From the NCBI RefSeq assembly GCF_010389155.1, contig NC_057764.1:41052275-41116274 (forward strand): a DNA stretch of 64,000 bases, in the 5' to 3' direction. This DNA is from Erigeron canadensis. Its lineage: Eukaryota; Streptophyta; Magnoliopsida; Asterales; Asteraceae. Position 1 is the first letter of the stretch. Each line of letters begins with the position of its first letter. The notes below the pieces were generated by a model, which saw only the letters and a list, made by a program, of their open reading frames with translations, did not search any database and was not told the origin of the DNA. A program made the translations under genes and the position numbers. This document shows positions 46,201 through 58,178 of the stretch, piece by piece.

Positions 46201-47586
46201 ACTATAAATTAAAATACATAATAATCATTATTATCCATAATACGCGAAAGATAAAAGACACATAGTACTTAGTCGACCCTCAAGTGTTGGTGGTTGTCCT
46301 TTATTTAAGTTATTATCATATCTCTTATTGGCGATGAAAAAATTTGTTATTGCTTGAGACCAATTATACAAAGCTTACTATCACATAATCCTCTTCTTTT
46401 AACATAGTATTTTTGTCATAATTAAATAATGTAATTTATTATTTTCTATAAACTTCTTTTATTTCCATTTTGATATTTTGAAATTATATATCTATTCGAA
46501 GAATTGTCATACAATATTGGATATTTAAAGAAACGCAAAAATCTTTATATGAATGTTAAATTAGTTTTCTTTATGTATCTAGTTTTTAGATAAAAATACT
46601 AATAAAATAATATTTATCTTTACTACATTATAAAGTATTTGTTCTTTTCATTTTTTCAACTTTACATAAATGAAAACCCGAATATACCCGTATTACTTAT
46701 TCGTAATACCTTTAGAATAAATCTCAACCACTCATTTTTTTTATCTCTCCTCAAATCTCAACCACTCATTTCTCTCTCTTCTTCATAATTTTCTGTAATT
46801 TATTCAAAATCTTTTATCTCAAAAACCGTAAATCGATAAATTATAAAATTTATATGGGTTTTCTTAAAATCCCATGCTCTTTCATTAGAGATGTCATTAG
46901 ATATACTTTTGACGAATCTTTAAATCCGATGGTGGAGCCCGTACGGCTAAGGCATTTGGCTATCACACTTTATGACATATCACAACTTATGACATATCAC
47001 AACCTATGACATATCACCCTATCATTTTACCGTCACAACGCGCTGGTATTTACTCTCGTTTATTATAATTAACAACACCTATAATTATTTTTAATAAAAA
47101 TTTGATATCAATTTGGTAACAATATGCTTTGATAACAATATCTTTATCGTAATCTTAAACCATTATAAAACATTAATTTGAAAAAATGTGCTTCTTGACC
47201 TTATGTTAATTCCAAAAACAAATTAACTTAGTTTAAATAAATCAAGTAACTAAATAATAAATGTATTAAGTATTGTTAAAAGTATGTATGTAAAAGGGAT
47301 ATTTTTTGACATACAAAATGTTTTTGTATATTTTAAGTTTGAACAATACAAAATAGTCATATAATAGTTAATATCTAACATATCAAATTATTGTTTAATA
47401 ATTAAACAATATAACTTTATTCTAAAAAATTAGCTCAGTAGGTAAAGATCATTAAAGGTTATGGATTGACATATTTTAAATTTTCTTATAGCTATATAAA
47501 AATACATCTATCTATTTTAAATAATCTAGTATTCTACATTTTTGCGTAAAAGTTAAATTAATTCATTAACTGATTATCATTAATTA

Positions 47587-47745
47587 TTTAAGTGTTTAAC
47601 AACACATTGATCCGTCAAAATCGAGAAAATTATGTTTTTTTGTTTTGTGCATCCATCTTGGATACATATTCATCAAAATGATGCATCAAACAAAAATCGT
47701 GATTTTTTTTATTTTGACGGATCAGTGTGTTGTTAAACACTTAAA
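47587..47745. mobile_element. Foldback MITE
   Basis: TTTAAGTGTTTAACAACACA and TTGATCCGTCAAAAT on the left pair with ATTTTGACGGATCA and TGTGTTGTTAAACACTTAAA on the right, forming a long hairpin of about 160 bases. No target duplication was resolved. Confidence 0.6.
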
Positions 47746-50176
47746 CAATGATAGTTAGTTATGCACTATATATATATATATATTTTCAAGTATAAGGACT
47801 AATGTTGTGTTTACGCTATAAAACATATACCTAAAATGTCATACAAACCAACCCAACTTTTTTGAAATAAAGAATAATTACATGATCTTTCGTTTCTAAA
47901 TCTTGTAATTTAATTTCACACTTTTAAAAGTGTCACTAACCTCCCGTGTATTTGATATGAGACTAAGGTTTGTTTCTTTTTTACTTAATAGATTTAATAA
48001 TTAAGGGCTTAATACATTCAATCAAATCTAATGTTTATTTTTTTACTTAATAAACAAAAATAAACGTCAACCACCTACTTTTTACATTTCATACAAACAT
48101 TATTAGTACATTCAGTCATTTAATACGCTTCACACTTAATGATAAGAAAACAAAAATTGTAAATACTTAAAATTTATAACATAAATTTTTAAAGCTATTC
48201 TTCTAATTAAGGAAAGTCAAATACTAAAAACTTTGTTATCTTTTTGTGAAGTTAACCGCAAAAACAAAAGGAAAGTATTATGTTAAATATTAGGTTGAAG
48301 TGGACGGCAAAACAAAATAAGTATTAATATTTATATATTATTAATAATTATTTATGGTATATAATTTAAGGGAGTTTTTGTCTAATCATATAAAGTATAA
48401 GTATTAATGTTGTCATTTAATAAAGATAAAAAAAAATTAAATTTGATCTAACAGTTATAAATCAAAGATGGGCACTACTACAAAACTGTAATTTACCGAC
48501 AGCCGAAATCCGTCGGAATTCCGTCGGTAAGGGCCTTTACCGACAGATTTCCGACGGATTTCGACCGTCGGAGTATAAGCGTGGGTAATCCAAAAGCCGT
48601 CGGGAATTTCCGTCGGAAAATTTTATTACCGACGGAAATTGCTGTCAGAATTTTGTCGGGAAAAGCTTTTTTAATTTAATTATTTCCGTCGGAAAAACAA
48701 AAAATTACCGACAAATTACCGACGGGATTTTTTTGGTGACAAACATTTTTACGGATATTTTAGCTACAAATTTCTGACAGATTTAAAAAAAATTATTTAA
48801 AAAAATTAAAATATGTAATATTAACGTTGTTAATATCCATATTTCCAATCTCACAAAATAAATGGAATAAAAAAGAGTTATCAAAAATAAATCTCATCAA
48901 CCAAATATTAATTAACATTTATAAAACAATATTACATATTACAACATCATATTTTATCTAAAATCAACTAAAATCTTTTGTTTCTTGTCCTTCCATTCTC
49001 TGGTCAAGATCTGGAAAAAAAAAAAAACATAAACCATATATTTATCAAAAACCTATATATCAAATATATAAAACTCAAAAGGAAAAAAACAGTTTAAATC
49101 TAAAAAAGCTAAATCTGAAAAAAAATAAAATAAACCGTATATTTATAGAAGGGAATGCTCTCCCGGCATCATCATCCAATATCATCAAAGCGACAGTTAG
49201 ACCACGGTATTTATCAAAGACCTATAAATCAAATATATAAAACTCAAAAGGAAAAAAAAAACAGATTAAAGCTAAAAAAAAAACCTACTTGTTTATCTGC
49301 TTGTTGAACCATATATACAAAATACTTGTTCCTGCTTAACAACAACAAAAAACAAACGGTAGTAAATATACAAGTATATGATATATTTGATTAAAAGAAA
49401 ACAGCAAAAATAAAAAAAAACACTAGGTCCGACCATATTTATTCACGCAGCTTATGAAGAAGATGATGAACTCGAAGGTGAACAGATCTGCTCACGAATA
49501 AAAATAAAACGTGGTTATGAAACCCAACTCACATATCAAACTCGGATCTAACCCGATTTTTATACATGATATACATATACTTTCGGTTTTTGATATTTTC
49601 GAGACATATATACACGTTTTGTGGTGGTTTCTAAAGGTGAACAAGATCGATGTAAGGAAGAAGATGGATGAGATGGTGGTGGATTTTTCACAAAAATGAG
49701 AAAAAAAATGGAGTAGGTAGGGAGATTGGGTTTTGTTGGAATAAAAAAGGTTCTATGTACAAAGTCAAAGATACAAGGGTTTCAATTTTGAGGAAGTGGA
49801 GGGATTTATTTTTTGGAGAAGTGATTTCAATATTTTGGGAGCAAAAGTTACCGCCAGTGACTTCATATTTTTTTTGAGAAAAATTGTGTGGTGGTTGTAC
49901 AAGTAAAGATTTATCTATAACACTAAAACAATTAATATTTAATTAAACTTTTTTTTATTAATATTGTTTTCACTAAATAAATAACTTTTATTATCTAACA
50001 ATAGTTATCAAATACTTATCTTTAAATTTGGTATATATCCCATCTTATATTTTTAATATATTATATTATTAGTATTGTCATCAAGATCATTATTATAATT
50101 GTATTTAATTTTCGTATATAAATTTTATATTACAGTTTAACAATGTTAATACTAAATTTGTTAGACATATAAACGA

Positions 50177-50482
50177 CAGGATAATGGTATACGAATGTAA
50201 CCACCTATGACCAAATGGTTATGTAATGTAGTGACCTATTCAGGTGGCTATGTAACGTATGCACCTATGTTTTCTTGGCTATACTATGTAAGGTTCTTTT
50301 TATTTGGGTCAATCAATGTAAGAACCTATGTATTTTTTTTTTGCTATACTATGTAAAGTCCGTATATTTTACATAGTATAGCCAAGAAAACATAAGTGCA
50401 TACATTACATAGCCACATGAATAAGTCACTACATTACATAACGATTTGATCATAGGTAGTTACATTTGTATGCCATAAACCC
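50177..50482. mobile_element. MULE-type MITE nested in the CACTA element
   Basis: Arms of about 110 bases (left with TGTAACCACCTATGACC and TTTTCTTGGCTATACTATG) form a long hairpin. TATAAACGA lies directly outside both ends (50168-50176 and 50483-50491), a perfect 9-base duplication. Length 306 bases. Confidence 0.82.
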
Positions 50483-50767
50483 TATAAACGATCGAGTACT
50501 CCTAATAATGTATCTTTGAAAAGTTCCATATTATAGATATTTTTTGACATACATAATGGATCATTTATTTTCCTTGCTGATAACTATCTATGTAAAATAA
50601 TATGTTATATTCATCATTACATTGTCAAATTAGGAATAAAAAAATGAATTTAGTTCTAGATCAATAATTTCAGATACATGTTTTTTAATATTAGGCAATC
50701 ATTTTAAAAACCAATTACATAAAATGTAGCATGTTTAGATAATATTTTTATTTACCAAACAATAATT

Positions 50768-50985
50768 AGCTCAATGGTATAAGGTATCTCACACAAATCT
50801 CTCAGTAATGCGTGACTCAGGTTCAAGTCTTGCTGAGAGGACAAAAATTTTCCAACTAAATGGTATGCCTTTCGGCAGTTTAATTGAGTACTTTCCTCCT
50901 ACGTGGTATTGAGGGTGAGGGTACTCTCTAGCGAGGACCTGTTTTAGACAACGTAAGCTAAATCTCCTAAGCAAATTAATATTAG
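50768..50985 (+). mobile_element. Candidate tRNA-derived SINE
   Basis: TAGCTCAATGGTATAAGG resembles an A box, and GGTTCAAGTCTTG about 40 bases on resembles a B box. The body (GCCTTTCGGCAG, TTTCCTCC, CTCTCTAGCGAGGACCTG, ACAACGTAAGC) is shared with the reverse-oriented copy near 54520-54680. No flanking duplication was resolved. Confidence 0.5.
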
Positions 50986-51643
50986 TATATATGAAACCGT
51001 ACATCGTAAGGATATTAATACTAGTATTTAATAAAAATAGCTTATTGTCGGTAAAAAATTTAATATTTATACAACTGTCATTTTAGAACTTTTATTTATA
51101 AAATTTATTATAATACCAAATTTAGATCGGTAAACAAAATTTATATATTATATATATAAGACAATTTGGTTTAAATCCTTGTTTGTTATTTCATTGGGTC
51201 TGTTAGGCTCAATATGTTCACCGTTTGTGTAAATGAGCCAAATGAGTTATGTGTGCTTGTCATTTAATCGAATGGACCCATTTGCCCTTAAAACTCGCTT
51301 CTTATTTCATTGGGCTTTTAGAGACTCAATATGTTTCTCGATCTTTCGGTTAGGCCTAAAATAATTTATCAATAAGTATGAATGTATATATATAATTGGG
51401 CTTAATAATAAGCAAATATGAAAAGCTTCCTTTTATAGTGTTTGTCTAATAATTGAGCCTAAAGAGCCTAATATGTATCAATATAGTTCATTTGGATAAC
51501 AAACAATGTTTAGGACCCAATAGGCCTAATCAAGTGAAAGATGAACACACATTAGTGTATAATTTTATTGTAGTTGATAGGACCAGAGGGGATATCCAGG
51601 ATTGCCTTTTTGTTATGATACCAAATTTAATTTCCCAAAAGTG

Positions 51644-51691
51644 ACATACATACATACATACATACATACATACATACATACATACATACAC
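51644..51691. repeat. (CATA)n microsatellite
   Basis: About twelve copies of CATA in a row, inside the CACTA element. Confidence 0.95.
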
Positions 51692-52899
51692 ATGAGACAA
51701 CAAACGATATTTAAGACTCAACAGGCTCACTCAAGTGAAAAGCGAACACACACGGCTCAATAGGGGCAAATTGTGAGTTATATGTATCGTTATATATATT
51801 TAACTATAATAATTAATGATTATGAAAAAGGAAAAAAATGTTATTCTTAGTCACAATGTATCGTTATATATATATATAGATATATACACTAACACGGTAC
51901 CTACGCAATGCAACAGTGATAATGACAACGACGGTGTGGTGGTGGGGCGACTATTGGTGGTAGAGGCAGCTTTGAACGACGTAGATAATTGATGTAAAAT
52001 TAATTGATATAAAGAGTTTTAATGAAGATATTTTCAAAGATAAACAACTGATGTTGAAAATCCTTCATTGAGTGCATTTTAGATAATTTCTTTCCATGTA
52101 CCTTTTGATAAAAGACTATTATCTTTATAATATAGTACATATTATAGAATGATACAAAGATATACCACACGAAAAATACTTAATCACGAAATATCATTAT
52201 ATAAAAATCAAAGTTTTCTTGTAAAATGTTGTCGTAAAAGTTCATTTTTTTAACAATTGTATTTCCTACGGAATTCCGACGGTATCCGGTCGGTAAATAC
52301 CGACAGATTCCCGACGGATAATATGATAAAATTTATTTTTTTTAAATATTTATATTTCCGACGGAATTTCGAAGTCCGTTGTTATTCCGTCGGTAAGTTC
52401 CGACAGATTACCGACGGATATAATAATAAAATTACTTTTTAAAATATAATTATGTTTCCGACGGATTTCCGACGGACTTTTAAAAACTTGTCGGTATTCC
52501 GTCGGTAGATTCCGACAGATTTTCGACGGATATGAGTTTCGTCAGTAATTTGTCGGAATGTTGTCGTAACTTTTCCAATAAATAAATTAATTGCTATTCC
52601 GTAGGCATTTCGTCGGTAATCTGTCGGAAATTTCCGACGACTATCTTCCGTCGGAAAAATCCGTCGGTATTTTTCAGTTTTGTGGTAGTGGGATTTCATC
52701 CAAGGGTTCCCGTTTGTTTAGGAATGAATTTAGGACCTTGTTATATATATATATTGGTAGATTTAAAAGGACACTTGTCACGTAAGGAATATGCAAGTGT
52801 CGTTTAAACGATATTACAATCTTGTTTTAGTATATTGGTAGATAACATTAGATGTGAATAGTAATTTTTTTCTATTCCTGCTAAAAAGACAAATAGGAT

Positions 52900-53115
52900 A
52901 TATTTATACTCCTTTATAAAGTATTTTGGATTTTTATTTATGGTAAGTCTTAAAAATTAAGCATTTTTTTTAATCCAAAAAGCCCCTTTTAGTATATATG
53001 GTCCCAAAATGGCCCTCCACGCACTACAACACTAAATTACCATATCTACCGTTATAATAAATTGTCACTCCTAAAATAAAATTCCGCTGCAACGCACGGG
53101 TATTATGCTCGTGTC
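52900..53115 (-). repeat. Dispersed repeat, copy 2 (inverted relative to 7381-7610)
   Basis: The complement runs ACCCGTGCGTTGCAGCGG, GGAGTGACAATTTATTATAA, TTTAGTGTTGTAGTG and then AT-rich sequence ending CTTTATAAAGGAGTATA, as in the copy at 7381-7610. Confidence 0.6.
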
Positions 53116-54225
53116 TGATAAACCAAACTATTGAATAGAACTAACGTCAGACGAGTTGATTGAGATTTGAAAGGTCTAATTATTTTTCTCTGATTCAAAC
53201 CATGAAACAACCCCCCATCTACTTGATTCTTCACTTTTACTTTGTTTTATAAAGTTATAAAATGGTCCCTTTTTTGGGATGTTTATTGTAACCCTCTTTC
53301 TTTCTTTTTTTAACTTTTTTTTTAAATGACAATCTAATCTACTTCTACTCTTCAACACATGTATGGGATGAAACTAAAGACTTTCGAAATTCCCTATTAA
53401 TCCACCCCCACAAATGTGGAAAGTGAGACTCGAACCGAAGTGGATCCTCCGAAAGTTTTATATTAAGATTCTTTTTTTATATACATATAATTTTGTTGTA
53501 TATTTTTGATAATTTGTATTTTGTAATTTTTAATTTTTGTATATACATTGTAACAATTTGTTTTTGAAACATTTAGGTCATGTATAGATATGTTAATAAC
53601 TATTTTCTTCAAGGATCATGCATATTAAAATTTCCGATAAGAGTCCATCATCCATACTTTGTATACAAATCAACTCTAAGGTAACACATCCAATTCTTTT
53701 AATCTGCCTTTCCATGAAGCCCATAACATTTATTTGTATCATCTAAAGTTCAACAAATCAACCAAACCATATATAATACAAAAAAATTGAACATGTGTTA
53801 TATATTGAACTTGAACTTAAAGATTGAAAATCCAAACATAGTTTTTATGAATGTGGATTCTTGTGCTTTTGTAATCGAAAGGCTTGCATATGTATTGATT
53901 TTATGAATGTGGCCATTTAATACATAAGTAGACGTCAAAGACTTTCATGGGTGTTGATTTTATGAATATGGTCATCAGTTGAAACATATATGGAAGTTGC
54001 CTTTTCTATACACTAAATTTATATATATATGCGTGATGCGTCTAACCTTCTACTGTAATCATTGTGTTTCCTAGACCAAATATCAAAAACATAAAAGTTT
54101 TCACTAACAAAATACTTGAAACTTATTATACAAAAATAAACCAAACAACAAAAAACAACCAACTTATGGAAAACAACCTAAGGTAAATGCGATACCTGAT
54201 GATGATGACGACGACGCTGAGCGAA
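53116..54225. other. Intergenic, AT-rich
   Basis: No gene seen. Near 53880-53975 a block with GATTTTATGAATGTGG is repeated about twice. A (GATGATGAC) run at 54198-54215 precedes the Tourist MITE. Confidence 0.35.
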
Positions 54226-54228
54226 TTA

Positions 54229-54401
54229 GGGGATGTTTGGCATTACGATTACAAAACAAAATCTGCGTTTTCAAAATAGATTATGCATGCGTTTTGAAAA
54301 AGCATGTAGGTACATGCGTTTTCAAAATCACTTTTTTATGATTATTTGCGTTTTACAAACGTAATAATCAAATAATCAGTTTATACGCAATCCCAAACAT
54401 C
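54229..54401. mobile_element. Tourist/PIF-type MITE (173 bp)
   Basis: The left end GGGGATGTTTGGCATTACG and the complement of the right end (AGATGTTTGGGATTGCG) are inverted repeats with a small length difference at the tip. TTA lies outside both (54226-54228 and 54402-54404). GCGTTTT and AAAACGC words repeat inside. Confidence 0.7.
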
Positions 54402-54499
54402 TTAATATTGGGAGCTGATTTTTACACTACACGGTTTTATTCATTTACGGAATTATTACTAAAAGACAATATTGCCCCACGCAAGCAACAAAACCTTTT

Positions 54500-54690
54500 T
54501 TTTTAAGGTGAATTTCGCTTGAGAACTTCGTGTCGCGATTCGACAGCGGGAGGTCTAACATACGTTGTTTTAACCAGGTCCGCTTTAGAGAGCTCCCTCG
54601 AAGTAGAAATGCCTATTTCAAATATCCGATGGAGGAAAACCCCCTCCTAATCTGCCTAAAGGCACGACGATTAATAGGGTACCCATCATA
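54500..54690 (-). mobile_element. SINE-like copy, reverse orientation
   Basis: The complement reads GCCTTTAGGCAG, TTTTCCTCC, GCTCTCTAAAGCGGACCTGG, then ACAACGTATG and CCTCC, matching in order the body of the SINE candidate at 50768-50985. The head with A and B boxes is not clear here. Confidence 0.45.
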
Positions 54691-54937
54691 GGAAGACTTC
54701 CTATGTACTTCCCAACACCACTCTTTTTGCTTTCTGAATAGTCAACTGGTCACGTTGACCTTTATTTTCCTTCAATCTTTTTTCGATGCAGTGGCATCAT
54801 CACCCTCTGTCTATGCCGGAGGAGGATTCAAAATCACCAAGTTGATCATTAGATTTATTAGATCACAAGAACATATATGTATGTATGTATATATGTTAGT
54901 TATGTTTCCTATTACAATATAATTTGATGATTTGTAG

Positions 54938-55108
54938 ATGGGAGATCGAGGATGTGGATATGAAAAACTGTCTTTCGTTGGACCAGCCATTCAGCCCGAG
55001 TGGGGCTTGTCTTCAAATCAATAGAGTTTGACATCCACTTTCGCTTTTTTTGGGATGCTGGTTGGAGCGTATTTGTGGGGTTTCGTCTCAAATTCTTATG
55101 GCAGAGAG
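54938..55108 (+). pseudogene. Relic exon 1 of the NiaP/OCT7-like transporter
   Basis: It begins TTTGTAG|ATGGGAGATCGAGG like the coding exon of the gene at 55886, has lost about 105 bases in the middle with a short filler (GAAAAACT), and then follows that exon closely from TCTTTCGTTGGACCAGCC to the donor AGAGA|GTAAGTTCCTCTGCC. GAG to TAG in the SNQES segment adds a stop. It is a partial duplicate of the neighbour. Confidence 0.88.
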
Positions 55109-55109
55109 T

Positions 55110-55885
55110 AAGTTCCTCTGCCATTCTCTGTTGCATTTTCTTTTTTCTTTTTTTTTATCGGTCATTAGTTAACAAAGACAGTTTTGGAATGCAAATGTTT
55201 GTTATTGTTATGAATTAATGATGGGCCACCAACATCCATGATTAGTCCAGTAGTGGGTCATGTATTGGTTCATTTTTAGTATTTTAATCATAAGCAATCA
55301 TATCTCATATGTTTATTTGTTTTGGAGCATCAATAATTGTAACAACTTTTTGATTTTAATATTAGCTGAGGAATAGATTGGTTTAATAATATTTAAATTT
55401 TGTCACGGTTGCACTAGTTGATGATTTCATACATACACTTCGATATGATCAACAAAAATTACTTTCTCTGGTAATTGACTGATTCTACCTGGACAGTATT
55501 CAAATTTCAACACATCACAGGTTTCAAAATTTTCTTATATGATAATTTCGAGTATATATTTTGTTTTCTTAAAAGAGTTTTTGTTTAAACGTACTGGATT
55601 TTGAAAACTACATGCTTTTCAAGAAAACAAGAAAACTATATATATGCTCTAGGCATTTTCGAGACAAGTTGCTCACCATGTCTCCAAGAACGAACTTGGT
55701 ATACTCGATCCTATTGGTATCCGGTGATATAGAAACGTTGAAAAACATCTCTAAATATATGCGTCTCAAATACTAAAACAGAATTGCTAAAGTACTTGTA
55801 TACTATTTGTGATCATATCTGCTGAAGTTTAGTTTGAATTGTGGAATTTGATATGTAATGTTAACTATTATAATTTAATTTGTAG
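55110..55885. other. Upstream region and likely 5'UTR intron of the second transporter gene
   Basis: No gene. The sequence ends TTAATTTGTAG directly before ATG 55886, so at least its 3' part should be intron; no clear first exon or TATA box was located. Confidence 0.35.
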
Positions 55886-58178
55886 ATGGGAGATCAAGGA
55901 TGTGGATATACATTGGATGAAGCACTTTCTACAATTGGGTTTGGGAAGTTCCAAGTTGTTGTGCTTGCGTATGCCGGGTTGGGTTTGGTAGCAGAATCAA
56001 TGGAACTGATGCTTCTGTCTTTCGTTGGACCAGCCATTCAGCCCGAGTGGGGGTTGTCTTCGAATCAAGAGAGTTTGATATCCACTGTCGCTTTTTTTGG
56101 AATGCTGGTTGGAGCGTATTTGTGGGGTTTCGTCTCAGATTCTTATGGCAGAAAGTAAGTTCCTCTGCCATTCTCTGTTGGATTGTTTCGTTGGACCTGT
56201 TAATTTAATAAGTCTTGTTAGGAACTTATAGTCGGTTATAAGTCTAGAAAAGTTGTGTCCGTTAATTAGAAAGTTGTGTCTATTTGTTAGAAAAGATGTC
56301 TATTAGGAAATGATGCAATGGCTCACAAAGGGGTATCAATGAACCAACACATCTCTTCATTAGTACCATTTCATTGTGTATACTGTAGATATATCGGCCA
56401 TATCTATAGTTTTAGTGGTTTTAGCATGAAAAAAATATGTGTAAGACACAAAAATTCATAAGTGTGTAATAACAACAATTCATTCTATATACAAAAAGAT
56501 TATTACGTACATATTTCATGTTCTCGATCCTACTGGACCAACATGTTTACCTTGTTGTACAGATCAAATTATACATTGTTGTTCAAACATACACTCTCTA
56601 ATCATCATTATTACTCGACTTTTACTCTCTGGTCTCGTAGGAAAGGATTCCTTGGTGCAGCTATAACAGCAACTGGAGCCGGGTTGTTGAGTGCTTTTGT
56701 GCCAAGTTATACAGCGTTGTTGACTCTTCGTTGCATAGTTGGTGTTGGTCTAGGGGGCGGGCACATATGTGCATCATGGTTTCTAGAGTTTGTCCCGACG
56801 TCAAATAGAGGGGTTTGGATGGTCGTTTTTTCAACTTTCTGGACAGTTGGAACAATCATGGAAGCTTCACTTGCTTGGGTATGTACATTATCATCCCTTT
56901 AACATAATATTCTTGTTGGATCAGAATCCTCCTCATCGGCATGTTTTCATACTTTTTAACTCATAACCGACCTCCCTGATTCACAACTTTGATGTTTTCT
57001 TAGTGGATCATGCCTGGATATGGTTGGAGGTGGCTACTTGGACTATCGGTAGTTCCATATTCTGTTGCACTATTGTTTTATGGTTTTGTGCCAGAGTCAC
57101 CAAGATACCTTTGTACGAATGGGAGATTAACTGAGGCACAATACATACTTGAAAAGGGAGCTGCACTCAATAACAAAAAATTTCCAGTTGGCCTACTTGT
57201 TTCTGACCATACGAAGGACCTCGTTTATGAGAGCCAGTCTCCTGAAACTACCTTGTTACTCTCCTCAATGACAAATAAAATAGATGATTCCCAAAGAAAT
57301 ACCCCGTCCGTTTTTATGCTTTTATCACCAAAGTTGATCAGAACAACACTGCCCCTATGGTTTCTGTACTTTTGCAACACATTTTCTTACTATGGCATTA
57401 TTTTGTTAACTTCACAATTAAGCATGGCGCAAAGTGAATGTGACCCGCTTACTTTGCAATCAGAAAACATCAAGGATGACAGCCTCTATATAAATGTATT
57501 CATCACTAGCTTGGCAGGTACTAGTCCATCCTAAACTTGGCTTTCATCTTTTTCTTGTGCATTGTTTAATATATTGAATTCGGTCTAGTAATCCCACTCC
57601 TTTAGCATATTGTCATCAAGTTGATTAAGTTTAATTAGATCAAATGGGTTTGTACTATTATATGCAGAGCTTCCTGGGCTAGTTATAGCAGCTGTGACAT
57701 TGGATAAAATAGGACGAAAGATATGTATGGAAATCCTGATGATTGGTGGATTCATATTATTATTGCCCTTGGTTGTCCATCACAATGACATAATGACCAC
57801 ATCCTTTCTCTTTGGAGCTCGTATGTTCGTCTCAACAAGCTTCGTTGTTGCTTGTATTTACGCCCCAGAGGTATATATATACACATATATGTCCCCTTAT
57901 TATAATGTCTCTAGCTAGTTGTTCTTTACACTTACCCCGGGAGTTTCTATATATAGGTGTATCCGACGAGCTTAAGAGCAACAGGTGTTGGAATAGCTAC
58001 CGCGGTTGGAAAAATTGGTGGGATGGTATGCCCTCTAATAGCAGTTGGGATGGGTAGTGGTTGCCACCAAACACTTCCAGTAATTCTGTTTGAGGCTACT
58101 ATACTTCTATCTGGTCTGGCTGTCATGTTGCTTCCATTTGAGACGAAAGGCAAGGAATTAACTGATAACATAGAATGA
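55886..58178 (+). CDS. NiaP/OCT7-like MFS transporter (second copy)
   Basis: Five coding exons (55886-56154, 56641-56878, 57004-57517, 57668-57870, 57957-58178) give 481 residues, the usual family length. Motifs are well kept: YTLDEALSTIGFGKFQ, MELMLLSFVGPAIQPEW, SDSYGRKKG (MFS motif A), CIVGVGLGGGHICASWFLEF, VPESPRYLC, then ELPGLVIAAVTLDKIGRK and LPFETKGKEL. The fold predicts 12 membrane helices with both ends in the cytosol. Plant NiaP/OCT7 proteins move nicotinate and derivatives; the substrate here is inferred only from family. Introns fall at the same positions and phases as in the two paralogs, and the ATG follows an acceptor directly. ELM replaces the more common EMM in helix 1. No lesion seen. 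Confidence 0.9.

Larger units (their letters stand above)
44400..48472. other. Long AT-rich stretch without genes
   Basis: No gene is visible over 4 kb. It contains a tandem duplication at 45798-46200 and a foldback element at 47587-47745 (listed separately). It also has a CR-like tip near 45170 and near 47036, related to the repeat at 7381, and three copies of TATGACATATCACAAC-type words at 46970-47015. Confidence 0.5.
48473..52690. mobile_element. Non-autonomous CACTA (En/Spm) element, 4.2 kb
   Basis: The left end CACTACTACAAAACTG and the complement of the right end (CACTACCACAAAACTG) are inverted repeats. Behind each end lie dense copies of TTCCGACGG/CCGTCGGAA in both orientations (48495-48740 and 52260-52670), the subterminal repeats typical of CACTA elements. 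The flanking triplets are GGG and GGA, an imperfect 3-base duplication. I see no transposase or TNPD-like ORF. The interior has near-repeated AT-rich blocks (49040-49090 and 49200-49260) and hosts a MULE MITE and a SINE-like sequence. Confidence 0.85.

Noticed and set aside
49511..49877. Two open frames of 62-69 codons
   Set aside because: They lie in the interior of the non-autonomous CACTA element and do not resemble transposase or host proteins.
51644..51691. CATA run considered as part of an array of regulatory repeats or a CRISPR-like array
   Set aside because: It is a plain tetranucleotide microsatellite with no spacers; the organism is a plant.
55929..56171. Minus-strand 80-codon frame, also seen at 54912-55136
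   Set aside because: Shadow of the transporter first exon; it recurs at 54912 only because that exon is duplicated.
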